Source: Aurantiochytrium sp. KH105 (lineage: Eukaryota; Sar; Bigyra; Thraustochytrida; Thraustochytriidae). Taken from it: a stretch of DNA of 64,000 nucleotides. The DNA lies in contig BGKB01000052.1 in the NCBI GenBank assembly GCA_003116975.1, forward strand, positions 248,001 through 312,000, in the 5' to 3' direction. The notes below the pieces were generated by a model. It ran no database searches, had not been told where the DNA came from, and saw nothing but the letters and a program-made list of their open reading frames with translations. The translations under genes were made by a program, and so were the position numbers. The first letter of the stretch is position 1. The number at the start of each line of letters is the position of its first letter. Of the stretch, positions 46,459 through 55,690 are shown piece by piece.

Positions 46459-49400
46459 CTAAGCAAATCCCTTGGAGCTGTTCGAGGCCACCTGGGACTT
46501 GAGCGCTCGCAAAGCGGCCATATTGGTGCCGACCTGATCTTGAAGAACCGACAGCTGCTCACGGATTGCACCGCGGAGCTCCACGAGCGTGGGCCGAAGG
46601 TTCTGCGTGGCGACGATCTGCTTAAAGTGGACGCGAAGAAGAGCCACTGCAACTTTGACGGCCACCTCGGTGTTTGTGCTCTGCCGTAAGAGGTGTCCCT
46701 CCTGACGTGGGGCCACCAAGACCTCGTGCAAATAAGGAAAAACACGCACAGCATATGAAAACGGCTGAAGCATGAGCGCCTCGTCGAGCTCGCTGGACTT
46801 GATGGAACGCAACGTGTGCATAACGTAGGCAATTGGATCGCGGCCCAACATGAGTGGGTTCGGCGGTGGCGGTTGCACTAAGGGTTCGCCGCGCTTTTCT
46901 GCCTTGGCAAGCTCCTCCTTGGTAGCCTTCTTCCGCGCGGCCTTGAGCGTGACCTCGTGCGCCTTGAGGACTTCGCGACGCTCATCTGCAATATCAAGAG
47001 CTTCCATGAGCCTCTCACCCACGCGAAGCGATTCCGTCGTTCGCTTGGTTGCGGCCGCAGACTCGGGGCCCGTCTGTTCTGCAGCGTCTGCGCCATCCTC
47101 ATCGCCGGCGTCGGCCTCACGAACCGCTTGCACCGTGCTCGTGTCCGCCTTGCGATCCGCGAGCAACTTGGCGTCGAATTGCTGCTCGAGTTCCTTTTCG
47201 CGCTCCTCATCGGGAAAGACGATGTCGTTGGTGCGTTCCCATACGCGCAGCGCTTTGTCATGTCCACTCGACACAAAATAGGAGCCATCGCTTGCGACGG
47301 CGAGACTCCAGACCTCGCCAATGTGGGCCTCTAGAGAGAGAATCATTTCGAACTTGTCTGCATCCCAGTAGCGAATGCGCTGGTCCTTGCCTGCGGTGAG
47401 CATGTAATGCGTGCGCGGGATAAAGCGAACACACATGACTGAAGCATCGTGCGCAAAGAATGACTTGTGGCAATCTCCAAAATCGAGACCCCAGACTTTG
47501 ACGTTCTTGTCAGCAGAAGCCGTGGCAATGAGGGCATTGTCGTCGGAGATATCCATGGACAAAACAGGGAGTTTATGGCCATACAAGGAAAGCGCGAACT
47601 TGAGTGAATCCTCAAAAAAGACCTTGACGGTACAATCGAGCAGAGCGACGGCCAGAATGAGGCGCGCCGAGCTTCCATGGTGGCTATACTTGACGCCCAT
47701 CACGTCCTCGTTCATCTTCAAGGTTCGCGTGTGTACAAACTCAAGCTTGCCGCCGTCCGCGCCACCATTGGCGGCAGGTGCACTGGTCTTCTTCCGTTTG
47801 TTACCCGCGGATGAATCAGATGAGGCGCCCGACGATGACGACGACGACGACGATGACGACGACGAAGACGATGAAGCCACACTGGCTGTATCGTCGGCGG
47901 GGTCCTCTGCACCAACAAGTTCAAACTCCCAGAACTTGACCTGCTTGTCTGCGGAGCCCGTCACAAAGCCCTTACCGTCAGGGCGAACGTCAATGCTCCA
48001 GACGGCGTCGTCGTGCGCGGCAACGTCGCTTAGCACCTCACCAGACGCCAAGTTGAACATAATCAGATGCCCAGAGCGCGTACCCACAATCGCATGCATG
48101 TCACCAGGAACAAAGGCGCAGCAGAGCGAGTACCCACTTCGAAAGGTGCGAATGCAAGAGCGCGTCTTGACATTCCAGAGTTTGGCAGCACCGTTGCCTG
48201 CGGTGAGTACGAGGGAGTCGTCTCCGGAAAGAGCCACCGCACGGACATCGTTGCGGTGACCTTGCAGCTCAACCTCGCGCGTGCGCTGCAAGCTGAGCTG
48301 CCGCTTTCGCTTTTGCCCAGACTGTTCCTGGTCCTCGCCAGCAGCTTGCTGGATGTTTAGCGTATAGAGTTCGAGCTGGTTCGTGTTGTACGAGACAACG
48401 ATCTCGGCCTTGTGGGCGGAGACGCGCGTGAAAGCGAACGAGCGCATGCGGTGGTCTGTGCGGATCTGGGCGAGAGACTCCACCTCGTCTGCAAATTGAG
48501 GAACCTCATCCTGTGCCCCGTCCTTTTCAGCCTCGTCGCCGGCGTCGTTGCTACCGTCCTCCTTCTTTTTCTTCTTTTCCTTGAGGCGCCGCAGTCTTCG
48601 CTTCATCTTTTTGGTCACTTCTTCGGGACTGCGCATACGGAAGATCTCAAGCGTCTTCCCGGCCGTCTGACACCCGATGAGTTGGCCGTTGGGGGAAAAT
48701 CGAATAGTATGTGCGCGTTCGGCGGTGCCGCGCGTGATCGATCCCTCCAGCAGGCGCCAGGAAGACGAGGCGTCAAAGGGTTTGTTTCCACTGTCGCCGG
48801 TTTGCACGCTGGAAAGAGCGCCTGCATCCTCGAGACGTTTCAATTCGGCGGCGCGCTGCTCGTCAGAGACATGCGCAAATCCTCGCAGCTGCTGGTCCGA
48901 GCTTGCTGTGACAATTCGGGTCTCGTCGCGGTTGACATCAACGCTCCAAACGGGGCTGCGATGGCCAACAAAGGTGTCGACACAGTGCTGTGTCTCGAGG
49001 TCCCAAGTCTTCAGGAGCATGTCTTTCGAAGAGGACAGCAGCTGCGCCCCGCCCTTGAGGAAACGAAGATCGGTGACCTCTTGCTTGTGGCCGCGCAGGC
49101 GAAAGAGGCCCACCTGGGCGACGAGGTCCCATAGGATGATGTCTGTGTCGCGGGACCCGGATGCCAGTCGCGCGTTATCGGCAGAAAAACACAGAGTCGT
49201 GACAGCTGATCGATGACCGTTCAAGGCAACGAGAAAGTTCTTGTCCTTGTACGCCCAAAGCTTGATCGTGCCGGCGCCATCGCCCGTGGCGAGGTAGCGG
49301 TCCTCGGGCCCAAGTGCCAGCGCCGAGAGTTCTCTCGACACTGCGTACGGATCAGCGCGGCCCGCGGTATCCGCGTCACGGAATTTGTGCACGAGCTCGC

Positions 49401-49551
49401 CGCTTTGCAGGTTCCACACCAAGACATCCTGCACGCCGGACGTGAGCACGTGGGCGCCCTTGGCGTCGGCCACGATGTTGCAGTCGTGCGCCGCCACCAC
49501 GCCAAAGCTGTCCTGGTGCGCATACCGGAGGTACGTCTTGCTCGACGCCAT
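46459..49551 (-). CDS. UTP12: WDR3/UTP12, small-subunit processome WD-repeat protein
   Basis: 1030 residues, ATG at 49551 (GGCACCATGG). Two sets of WD40 repeats form tandem propellers, with clear GH...WD-type units such as GHRSPVWSVDVN, GHKQEVTDLRFL, GHKLPVLSMDIS and GEVWSLAVASDGSYFVSSGH. A Lys/Glu-rich insert (near residue 315) and a Ser run (about 559-578) sit between them. The C-terminal part (about 900-1020) is the helical Utp12 domain. In yeast Utp12/Dip2 works in UtpB on the 5' external spacer of pre-rRNA in the nucleolus. Length and order match eukaryotic WDR3 (about 940 residues). Only 104 bases separate its stop from that of the UBA5-like gene on the other strand. Confidence 0.92.
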   Translation of the reverse strand: MASSKTYLRYAHQDSFGVVAAHDCNIVADAKGAHVLTSGVQDVLVWNLQSGELVHKFRDADTAGRADPYAVSRELSALALGPEDRYLATGDGAGTIKLWAYKDKNFLVALNGHRSAVTTLCFSADNARLASGSRDTDIILWDLVAQVGLFRLRGHKQEVTDLRFLKGGAQLLSSSKDMLLKTWDLETQHCVDTFVGHRSPVWSVDVNRDETRIVTASSDQQLRGFAHVSDEQRAAELKRLEDAGALSSVQTGDSGNKPFDASSSWRLLEGSITRGTAERAHTIRFSPNGQLIGCQTAGKTLEIFRMRSPEEVTKKMKRRLRRLKEKKKKKEDGSNDAGDEAEKDGAQDEVPQFADEVESLAQIRTDHRMRSFAFTRVSAHKAEIVVSYNTNQLELYTLNIQQAAGEDQEQSGQKRKRQLSLQRTREVELQGHRNDVRAVALSGDDSLVLTAGNGAAKLWNVKTRSCIRTFRSGYSLCCAFVPGDMHAIVGTRSGHLIMFNLASGEVLSDVAAHDDAVWSIDVRPDGKGFVTGSADKQVKFWEFELVGAEDPADDTASVASSSSSSSSSSSSSSSGASSDSSAGNKRKKTSAPAANGGADGGKLEFVHTRTLKMNEDVMGVKYSHHGSSARLILAVALLDCTVKVFFEDSLKFALSLYGHKLPVLSMDISDDNALIATASADKNVKVWGLDFGDCHKSFFAHDASVMCVRFIPRTHYMLTAGKDQRIRYWDADKFEMILSLEAHIGEVWSLAVASDGSYFVSSGHDKALRVWERTNDIVFPDEEREKELEQQFDAKLLADRKADTSTVQAVREADAGDEDGADAAEQTGPESAAATKRTTESLRVGERLMEALDIADERREVLKAHEVTLKAARKKATKEELAKAEKRGEPLVQPPPPNPLMLGRDPIAYVMHTLRSIKSSELDEALMLQPFSYAVRVFPYLHEVLVAPRQEGHLLRQSTNTEVAVKVAVALLRVHFKQIVATQNLRPTLVELRGAIREQLSVLQDQVGTNMAALRALKSQVASNSSKGFA

Positions 49552-50188
49552 GGTGCCGCCGCAGAAGACTTCGCCTCGACCTCCGCGGCCGCTCCTGCCT
49601 CGCTCGTCTGCGTGCCTGCGAGCCTGCGCGCGTACGCAGGACCAAGCCAGCAGCCAATCTCATTCTGCTACAAGGCCCCGGAGCCCGGGCGCCAATCACC
49701 ACCGGTCTCGCCGTCCAAGAACGGCCTTTGGAACACGGCCTCGATTAGAACGGAACGCCGCCATTGAAACTTGAAAAAGAAACTTATGGTTTTTTATTGG
49801 ACTTCTTTGAAGGAGACTTCTTTGAAGGAGCACTTTGGGGCGCTGACGTAGAAGCGACGGGCGTGAATGGCCGCACATTCACAGTCTGGTGGGATTGCAT
49901 ATGTTGAGGGTATGGAAAAAGCGCACCAAGTCGAGAAAAATCAATGCGCACAAGGCAAGACGAGACAATCTTGTTGGCCACAAGAAGGAAAAGGAAATGA
50001 CTTTGTATTGATCATTCCAAACCAAATGCAGGAAGATCTGCGCGGACGCAAAATTATTTTGCAAAGCTCTTCCTCTTGGCACTACGACAGACGCAACGCG
50101 AATGATCGATTTATTTATTTATAAGTAAATGAATGAATGGTTTCAATGCACAAAAGAATAATCGGTATGAATCTCAATCATTGGCAGT
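49552..50188. other. Spacer between two minus-strand genes, with a possible small terminal exon
   Basis: This holds the promoter of UTP12 and the 3' flank of the BTB-ANK-FYVE gene, with TTTATT (AATAAA on the minus strand) near 50108. On the minus strand a frame ending at 49784 reads PFTPVASTSAPQSAP, then SKKSPSKKSNKKP and stop. It overlaps an AATAAA and contains a 15-base direct repeat (TCCTTCAAAGAAGTC twice). This Lys-rich tail looks coding, but its only ATG gives 38 residues. Confidence 0.4.
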
Positions 50189-53100
50189 TCAAGAAAGATT
50201 CACATTGCGACGGCGACGATTGCCGTTTGCGGCAGAGGATGCAGCGACACGAATGTGTTTGACGTTAGAAGCCTGTGCTGACGACTGCGAGCCGCTCGTC
50301 GCGCCAGCCGCAAGATTAGTCGAATCCCGTGCCGCAGAGGCCGATGTTGTCGTGGGCTTCTTGCGCTGCGCACTCAGGAAACTTCGAGCCGAGGTCGACG
50401 AGGCCACGGAGCGCGCCTGACTTTCACGACGATCAAGCTCGTCCTGAAAGGTGTCCTCGTCCGCCTCGTCGGAAAACTCGTCCTGATCAGATCCAGAATA
50501 CTCTTCGTCTTGCACGTCTGGCCAGGACAACGCCTCGTGGCAAGCATCGCACACGCGCACAGGAGAATCAACGCCAAATCGTGGAATAGGGAGTTTGCGA
50601 CTGGCGCACGTGCTACAATGGATGGAGTGACAGCACCTGCAGTGATGCTTGCGATTCGTAAAGGAGAATGCCGACTTGCACGTTTCGCACTTGGTCACTT
50701 CAGCGTCCTCGACCCAGCGTGGCGCCATCGGTAATTGTTTGATGAGAGCATTGACGAGTAGTGGAAGCGGCCAATGCTCCCGCGCTAACGCCAAAGGCGT
50801 GGCGCCTGCTTGGTCACGAGCGTTCGGGTCTGCACCACCACGAATGAGAACGGTAACGGCACGAACATGGCCATTCCGCACGGCGACGTGAAGGGGGGTC
50901 ACGCCATCAGACCCAATCGCTTTCATAGTTTCGTGGCCACCCGGAACGCCAACAAGAATTGTAAGAAGGCGTGTCATGTTCTCGATGCGGGCACGCTGCG
51001 CGGGACCAGGGTCCTGGAGCTGACGGAGCCACGATACGTTGCCGCGGATCTGCTGCGATTGCTTGCGTTGACCGCCGAGCGCAAAGTGCAATGGGACATA
51101 GCCGATTTTAGTGCGGGCCATGACGTCAGACTTTGCGTCCAAGAGCGTTTCGATGACCTTGCACGCACGGCGAAAGACGTCATATTCGGGAAGGTCGTGC
51201 TGCTCCGTCTCCTCGGCATCAGGTTTTCCGCTGTTGAGGCGTGCCGTAAAGGCGATCTCCGTTCGGATGATTGCATCGCAGCCGGTGGCGCACGCGCAGT
51301 GCAGCGGAGTTCGACTCTGGAGATCTTTGGCGTTGGTGATAGCTCGGCAGTGAAGGTAGCCATCAATGTTTGACCCATGCTTGAGCGTGGTCTTGCCGGA
51401 TCTCGTGCTTCGTCGACTGCCCACACTCCGGTCGTCGGGGAATCCTCCAGCTTTGGACGGAGACGAAGACACGGCAGCAGCGCTGGACGCTGCACCCGAA
51501 GAGGAGACCTTTGCGGTTGTGCCGGTTTTGGAAGAAGCTCCCTGATTCGCCGCACTATCCTGGTTTTCTGTGTTGCCATCCCTATCTTTCTGATCCTTTT
51601 TCTGCGGAGAGCGGGATGATTTCGGTGACGAAAGTCCGTCGTTCGGTGCGCCGGCGGCGGCGTGTGCCTGGTCGTGTTGCTGTTGCTGCTGTTGAGCGCG
51701 ACGCTTTGAAGGCCCGGTGGTCTCGGCTTCGTCGACCGCTTCTTCGTCGAGCTCGCGAGCCATGTCAAGCACCACGAGCACGACGCGATAATGAGCGTTC
51801 GAGGCTGCGAGATGTAATGCGGTGCTACCTTGATCATATTCGGTAGCCATGATGAGGCCGAGGGGGTTCTCGCATGCCTGAAGGATGTGGTGAGCCACCT
51901 CGGCGTGGCCCTTGCGGGCCGCATGGTGCAAGGCTGTCCAGCCATAGCGATCGGGAATCATGACGTTGACAGCGGCTTGAAGCAGCTCGACAACCGAGAC
52001 GTGGCCGCGACGACAAGCAAGATGCAACGCTGTGCATCCGTTTTGGTCCTGCTGATTGTGGACGACACCATTGGCGAGAAGCACGCGTGCTACATCCGCG
52101 TGGCCACCCTCAGCTGCGCAGTGGAGCGCGCAGCGGCCTGTGGCAGGGTCGCATTCATTAATGTCGGCGCCGGCCTCGACAAGGGCTTCCACGTGACGCG
52201 CGTTACCCAGGCGCGCGGCGAGATTAAGCATGGAATGGTGCTGCTGCACGTGATCGCGGCGATCACCCATGGAAGCATCTGCGACGCGTTTAGCGCCGAG
52301 GATGAGCGTTTCCACGATGCGAGTCATGTCCTCTTGCGAGGACCACGTGGGCTTATAGCCGAGTTCCTGATCGAGAATGCGAGCAATGCGCGCCTCTGTT
52401 TGTGCTGCTGACACCCGAGTACTCGACTCTTGGTCTGCCTCGGTTTTGCCCTCGTTGGCCGTGGGTCCAGCCGGAATAGAAGGCAGTCCTGCAGAGCGTT
52501 GCGTTGGGCCTGTGGCACTATTTGCGCTATAGAGATCGTCCACGGAGGCTTGACGACGCGTATTGCCCGGCAAGGAGGAGATGGATGAGGATGAAGAAGA
52601 AGCGAGACGCGCGTGCCCCTGGTCTCCCTGGGACGAAGCAGAAAGTACTTTGCCCAGTTGAAGAGCAATTTCGACGGGGAGAAGGTTTGACAGCGACGTG
52701 GGCGCATCTGGATCGACCCCTCTTGAGATGAGATCAAGAACTATGTCTGCTCTGCCGGTGAGCACGGCAGACTCCATGAGTCGCGGACTTTCTACAGAGC
52801 CGGCAATTTCTAAGAGGACGTCGGCGCAGATGCTGGCCTCGCAGGAGCTTGCGGCATCGTCTTGTGCCCCCTCGCGCAAGTTGGCAACGGGTCCGTGCAT
52901 GGCTCGAAAAAGCGCAGCACGCGTGGATGGCGGTGCCTCGTCCAGTTCTGCGTGCACAAAGTTCAGGCATGCGCGGGCAAGACGCGGGTCGATGCATCCA
53001 TCGAGCCTGTCGCGCTCGACCTTGAGCGCCGTGGCAGCACTTCGGCCATGCATGGCAAACTGCAAGACTGCGAGTGCGGTGGAGAACCACTCGTCGGTTC

Positions 53101-53731
53101 CTCGGCCTTCGCTGACGGTGCGAGCGAGCCAGTCGCCGGCGAGCTCTTCGAGCAAGGTGATGCCGAAAAGACGGGCGGCGCTGTGAACGCGAGCGCCCAA
53201 GTGCAAGTTCCCTGCAGGGATCTCGAGGGCATCCGTGTACATGAAGCGCACAACAGCGCGCATGACGTCAAAGTCTGCGATTTCGCACTTGATGTCGCTG
53301 CGCCCATACCAAGGTCCGCCGACCTTGAGTCGCTGGCGGAAGACGGGAGATCTCAGACTGAGCACGAGTCTATGCGCTGGGATCTGCTCGATGGTCGTCA
53401 GGCCCTGGTCGTCCTCGAAGCCGTGGAGTCGCACGTCTGCGAGCTCATGCGAGTTGAACATTTTCCGCAGCCCAAGCCGCACATCGTGCTCGAGGGATCC
53501 GGATCTAGCTGCTCCAGATGCCGCTGCGGAGGTGCCGCCTGCCTGGGCCTTGGTGAGCGGCGGCGTTGTCGCGGTCGTTGCTGGCCGTGACGACGACGCG
53601 AGTGAGCTCGCCATGGCCGACTCCAAAGTCGACGCGTTGGCCTGCCGCTGCTGCTGCTGTTGCTGCTGCCGCTGCTGCTGCTGCGTGGCGCCCGCGGCGC
53701 CCTCGCAGGTCTCTGCGCCTCCGTGCGCCAT
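50189..53731 (-). CDS. BTB-ankyrin-FYVE protein (rabankyrin-5/ANKFY1-like)
   Basis: 1180 residues, ATG at 53731. A Gln tract near the start is encoded by CTG/TGC triplets. A BTB/POZ domain covers about residues 90-200 (ELADVRLHGF, PAHRLVLSLRSPVFRQRL, VVRFMYTDALEIP). Ankyrin repeats occur at about 500-680 (GRCALHCAAEGGHADVARVL, TALHLACRRGHVSVVELL, WTALHHAARKGHAEVAHHIL) and again near 800-990 (VTPLHVAVRNGHVRAVTVLI). A C-terminal FYVE zinc finger covers about 1005-1065: CETC, RKHHCRCC (the PI3P-binding R(K/R)HHCR motif), CSTC and VCDAC. The domain order BTB-ANK-FYVE matches ANKFY1, a PI3P- and Rab5-binding early-endosome protein in macropinocytosis. The C-terminal tail is acidic, then Ser-rich and basic. 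Confidence 0.82.
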   Translation of the reverse strand: MAHGGAETCEGAAGATQQQQRQQQQQQQRQANASTLESAMASSLASSSRPATTATTPPLTKAQAGGTSAAASGAARSGSLEHDVRLGLRKMFNSHELADVRLHGFEDDQGLTTIEQIPAHRLVLSLRSPVFRQRLKVGGPWYGRSDIKCEIADFDVMRAVVRFMYTDALEIPAGNLHLGARVHSAARLFGITLLEELAGDWLARTVSEGRGTDEWFSTALAVLQFAMHGRSAATALKVERDRLDGCIDPRLARACLNFVHAELDEAPPSTRAALFRAMHGPVANLREGAQDDAASSCEASICADVLLEIAGSVESPRLMESAVLTGRADIVLDLISRGVDPDAPTSLSNLLPVEIALQLGKVLSASSQGDQGHARLASSSSSSISSLPGNTRRQASVDDLYSANSATGPTQRSAGLPSIPAGPTANEGKTEADQESSTRVSAAQTEARIARILDQELGYKPTWSSQEDMTRIVETLILGAKRVADASMGDRRDHVQQHHSMLNLAARLGNARHVEALVEAGADINECDPATGRCALHCAAEGGHADVARVLLANGVVHNQQDQNGCTALHLACRRGHVSVVELLQAAVNVMIPDRYGWTALHHAARKGHAEVAHHILQACENPLGLIMATEYDQGSTALHLAASNAHYRVVLVVLDMARELDEEAVDEAETTGPSKRRAQQQQQQHDQAHAAAGAPNDGLSSPKSSRSPQKKDQKDRDGNTENQDSAANQGASSKTGTTAKVSSSGAASSAAAVSSSPSKAGGFPDDRSVGSRRSTRSGKTTLKHGSNIDGYLHCRAITNAKDLQSRTPLHCACATGCDAIIRTEIAFTARLNSGKPDAEETEQHDLPEYDVFRRACKVIETLLDAKSDVMARTKIGYVPLHFALGGQRKQSQQIRGNVSWLRQLQDPGPAQRARIENMTRLLTILVGVPGGHETMKAIGSDGVTPLHVAVRNGHVRAVTVLIRGGADPNARDQAGATPLALAREHWPLPLLVNALIKQLPMAPRWVEDAEVTKCETCKSAFSFTNRKHHCRCCHSIHCSTCASRKLPIPRFGVDSPVRVCDACHEALSWPDVQDEEYSGSDQDEFSDEADEDTFQDELDRRESQARSVASSTSARSFLSAQRKKPTTTSASAARDSTNLAAGATSGSQSSAQASNVKHIRVAASSAANGNRRRRNVNLS

Positions 53732-55690
53732 GGCCTCTGTCGCGCCGCAGACCGCGGCCGCGTTGGGCTTGTGGCTGATGATGACGGGGCGAGAGAGTCT
53801 CTGCCCATACTAGGCCTAGGCCAAGCCTAGCTCATGATACAGACACCGAACAACGTCCATTTATAGATCTGGATAGACGAAGATCAACCCCGGTCGGCAC
53901 AGCTTATGAACAGCAAGCAGCCCGTCGCTAACGGCCCAGCAATCTACCATGCTTGCTTTATTAACCTTTATTAGGTGGGACGGGCGTCTTTTGCTCGTGG
54001 GACTCTCTCGCTCTCGATGGGTCCAAAGTCGCTGCGAATCAATCAAGTATCCTTGATTTGGGAGTGGTTGCGAGGCGTGCCTTCCAAGCAACTTGCATAC
54101 CTTCAATCGACAAGCATGCATGCTTCACACAAGGCGACTCCGAATTTCTGCAGAATAATATCCCAAACACCTGGAACAAGTCTTCGCTCATAAACATGCA
54201 AGCCTCTGCCAGGCCCCAAATCTTGCGCATTTTCATTCGACGATCTCTGTCGATCCGCAGAGCAGTTTTGCATATCATAGAATGTCTGTGCTCCACCTCC
54301 ACCTCCTCCACCTTCACCTCCTCCGCCGACAGCGACATTTGCCCAAGTTGTGTGTTCCTCACCGCGCCGTCTTCCTCCCCCGCCACACCCGCGGCTTCGT
54401 GCGCACTGCATGTATAAGACAGGCGGATGCGCATCGCTTTTCCTTTTCTTTCCGCACACCATCCGTGCCGCTGCCGCACGATGTCTTGCACACACCTAAA
54501 AAGCGGAACGACGCACGCTCCGCCAGGCCTCCAGCAGCTGCAGCTGCCACTGATGCCGCGGCAACGCGCGAGAGGATCTTCGTCGCTCTTGAGTGTCAGG
54601 AAGTCCACGCCTCGTTCGTTCGATTGTTTGTTTGGTTTTATGGTGACCGTAAAAGGATCGATTTCTTTCCAAGCGGCGGCGGCACGAGGCCCGGTTCGGA
54701 GGGGCCTTGCGCACGTCCCGTCCGCGTCTCTTACGCCTACTTCCTCCTCAATTCCTTATCTGCCCCCCGACTTGCCTGTATCCGTCCCATCCTGGGGCGT
54801 ATCGAACAACACCCTGCCCCGATCCGCACCCATGTAAACCACCTTAGGGCACCGGGAGGTATACGTGGACTCCGCCGGCACCCCCCGCCTCGATTCCCGC
54901 GCGTGCCGCCTCGCGCGCGCTCCTTTTCCCTCCCGGGTCCTCTCGCGCCCGCCCCGCTCGCTCCTCTCCGCCGCGGCGCCGCTGCTGCTCTCCTCGCCGC
55001 CGCCCGCACCCGCGTCTGCGCCCGCGCGCAGCCATCAGCAGCGGCTGCGGCAGCCCTCCCGCCCTGCGCGCTCCACGCTCAGAATCGATGCCCGCGCGGC
55101 ACGTGCACGTGCACGCGCAAAAAAAGAAAAGAAAGCCAAAAAAGCACGCCCGCCCGCCCGCCCTCCGCGGCGCCCTCGCCCTCCCGCCCTCGCTGCGGCC
55201 TCCCGCGAGCCCTCCTCCTCCTCCTCCTCCTCCTCCTCCTCCTCGCCGCGCCGGCGCAGCGCCGCTCGCGCTCGCGGCCGGGGTCGTGCACACGCCGCAT
55301 TCCGCAGCTCAGCTCATTCATTAATCCTGGGCCCGGCGCGCGCACGCCGTGTCTGCACGCAGAGCAGGAGCAGAGCAGAGCAGAGCAGCAGCAGAGCAGA
55401 CCTGCAACCCGGCGCCGCCGCTGCAGCCGCTGCCGCCGCGCCGTCGGAGCGGAGTCGGCGCGAGCCCTGCTGTCGCTGCCCGGCGCGCTGCGAGCGAGCG
55501 CGTGCGGGCCGGCTGGCTGCCTGGCCGGCAGAAGAGGGAGTCCAGTCCATCTTCACTCGAGACGCCGCGTGGAAGGCGGTCGCTCGGTCGCTGGCTCGGT
55601 CGGCGCGGACGGGCGCCGGCAGACCAGGAGCGCGAGGAGGAGGAGGAGGAGGAGAGCCGCGGCTAGCGCGCCGCGTAGACGCAGGGCGCG
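53732..55690. other. Bidirectional promoter region, BTB-ANK-FYVE / myosin
   Basis: A divergent spacer of about 2 kb. Near the left gene is a palindromic patch TACTAGGCCTAGGCC plus AAGCCTAG (53808-53830). The centre (53850-54420) is AT-richer and unremarkable. The right half is GC-rich with CTC repeats (55211-55244) and GAGCA repeats near 55360-55390. No gene supported; the long Arg/Ala/Pro-rich frames on both strands look compositional. Confidence 0.5.
55211..55244. repeat. CTC triplet repeat
   Basis: About 11 perfect CTC/TCC units in the myosin upstream region. Confidence 0.85.
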
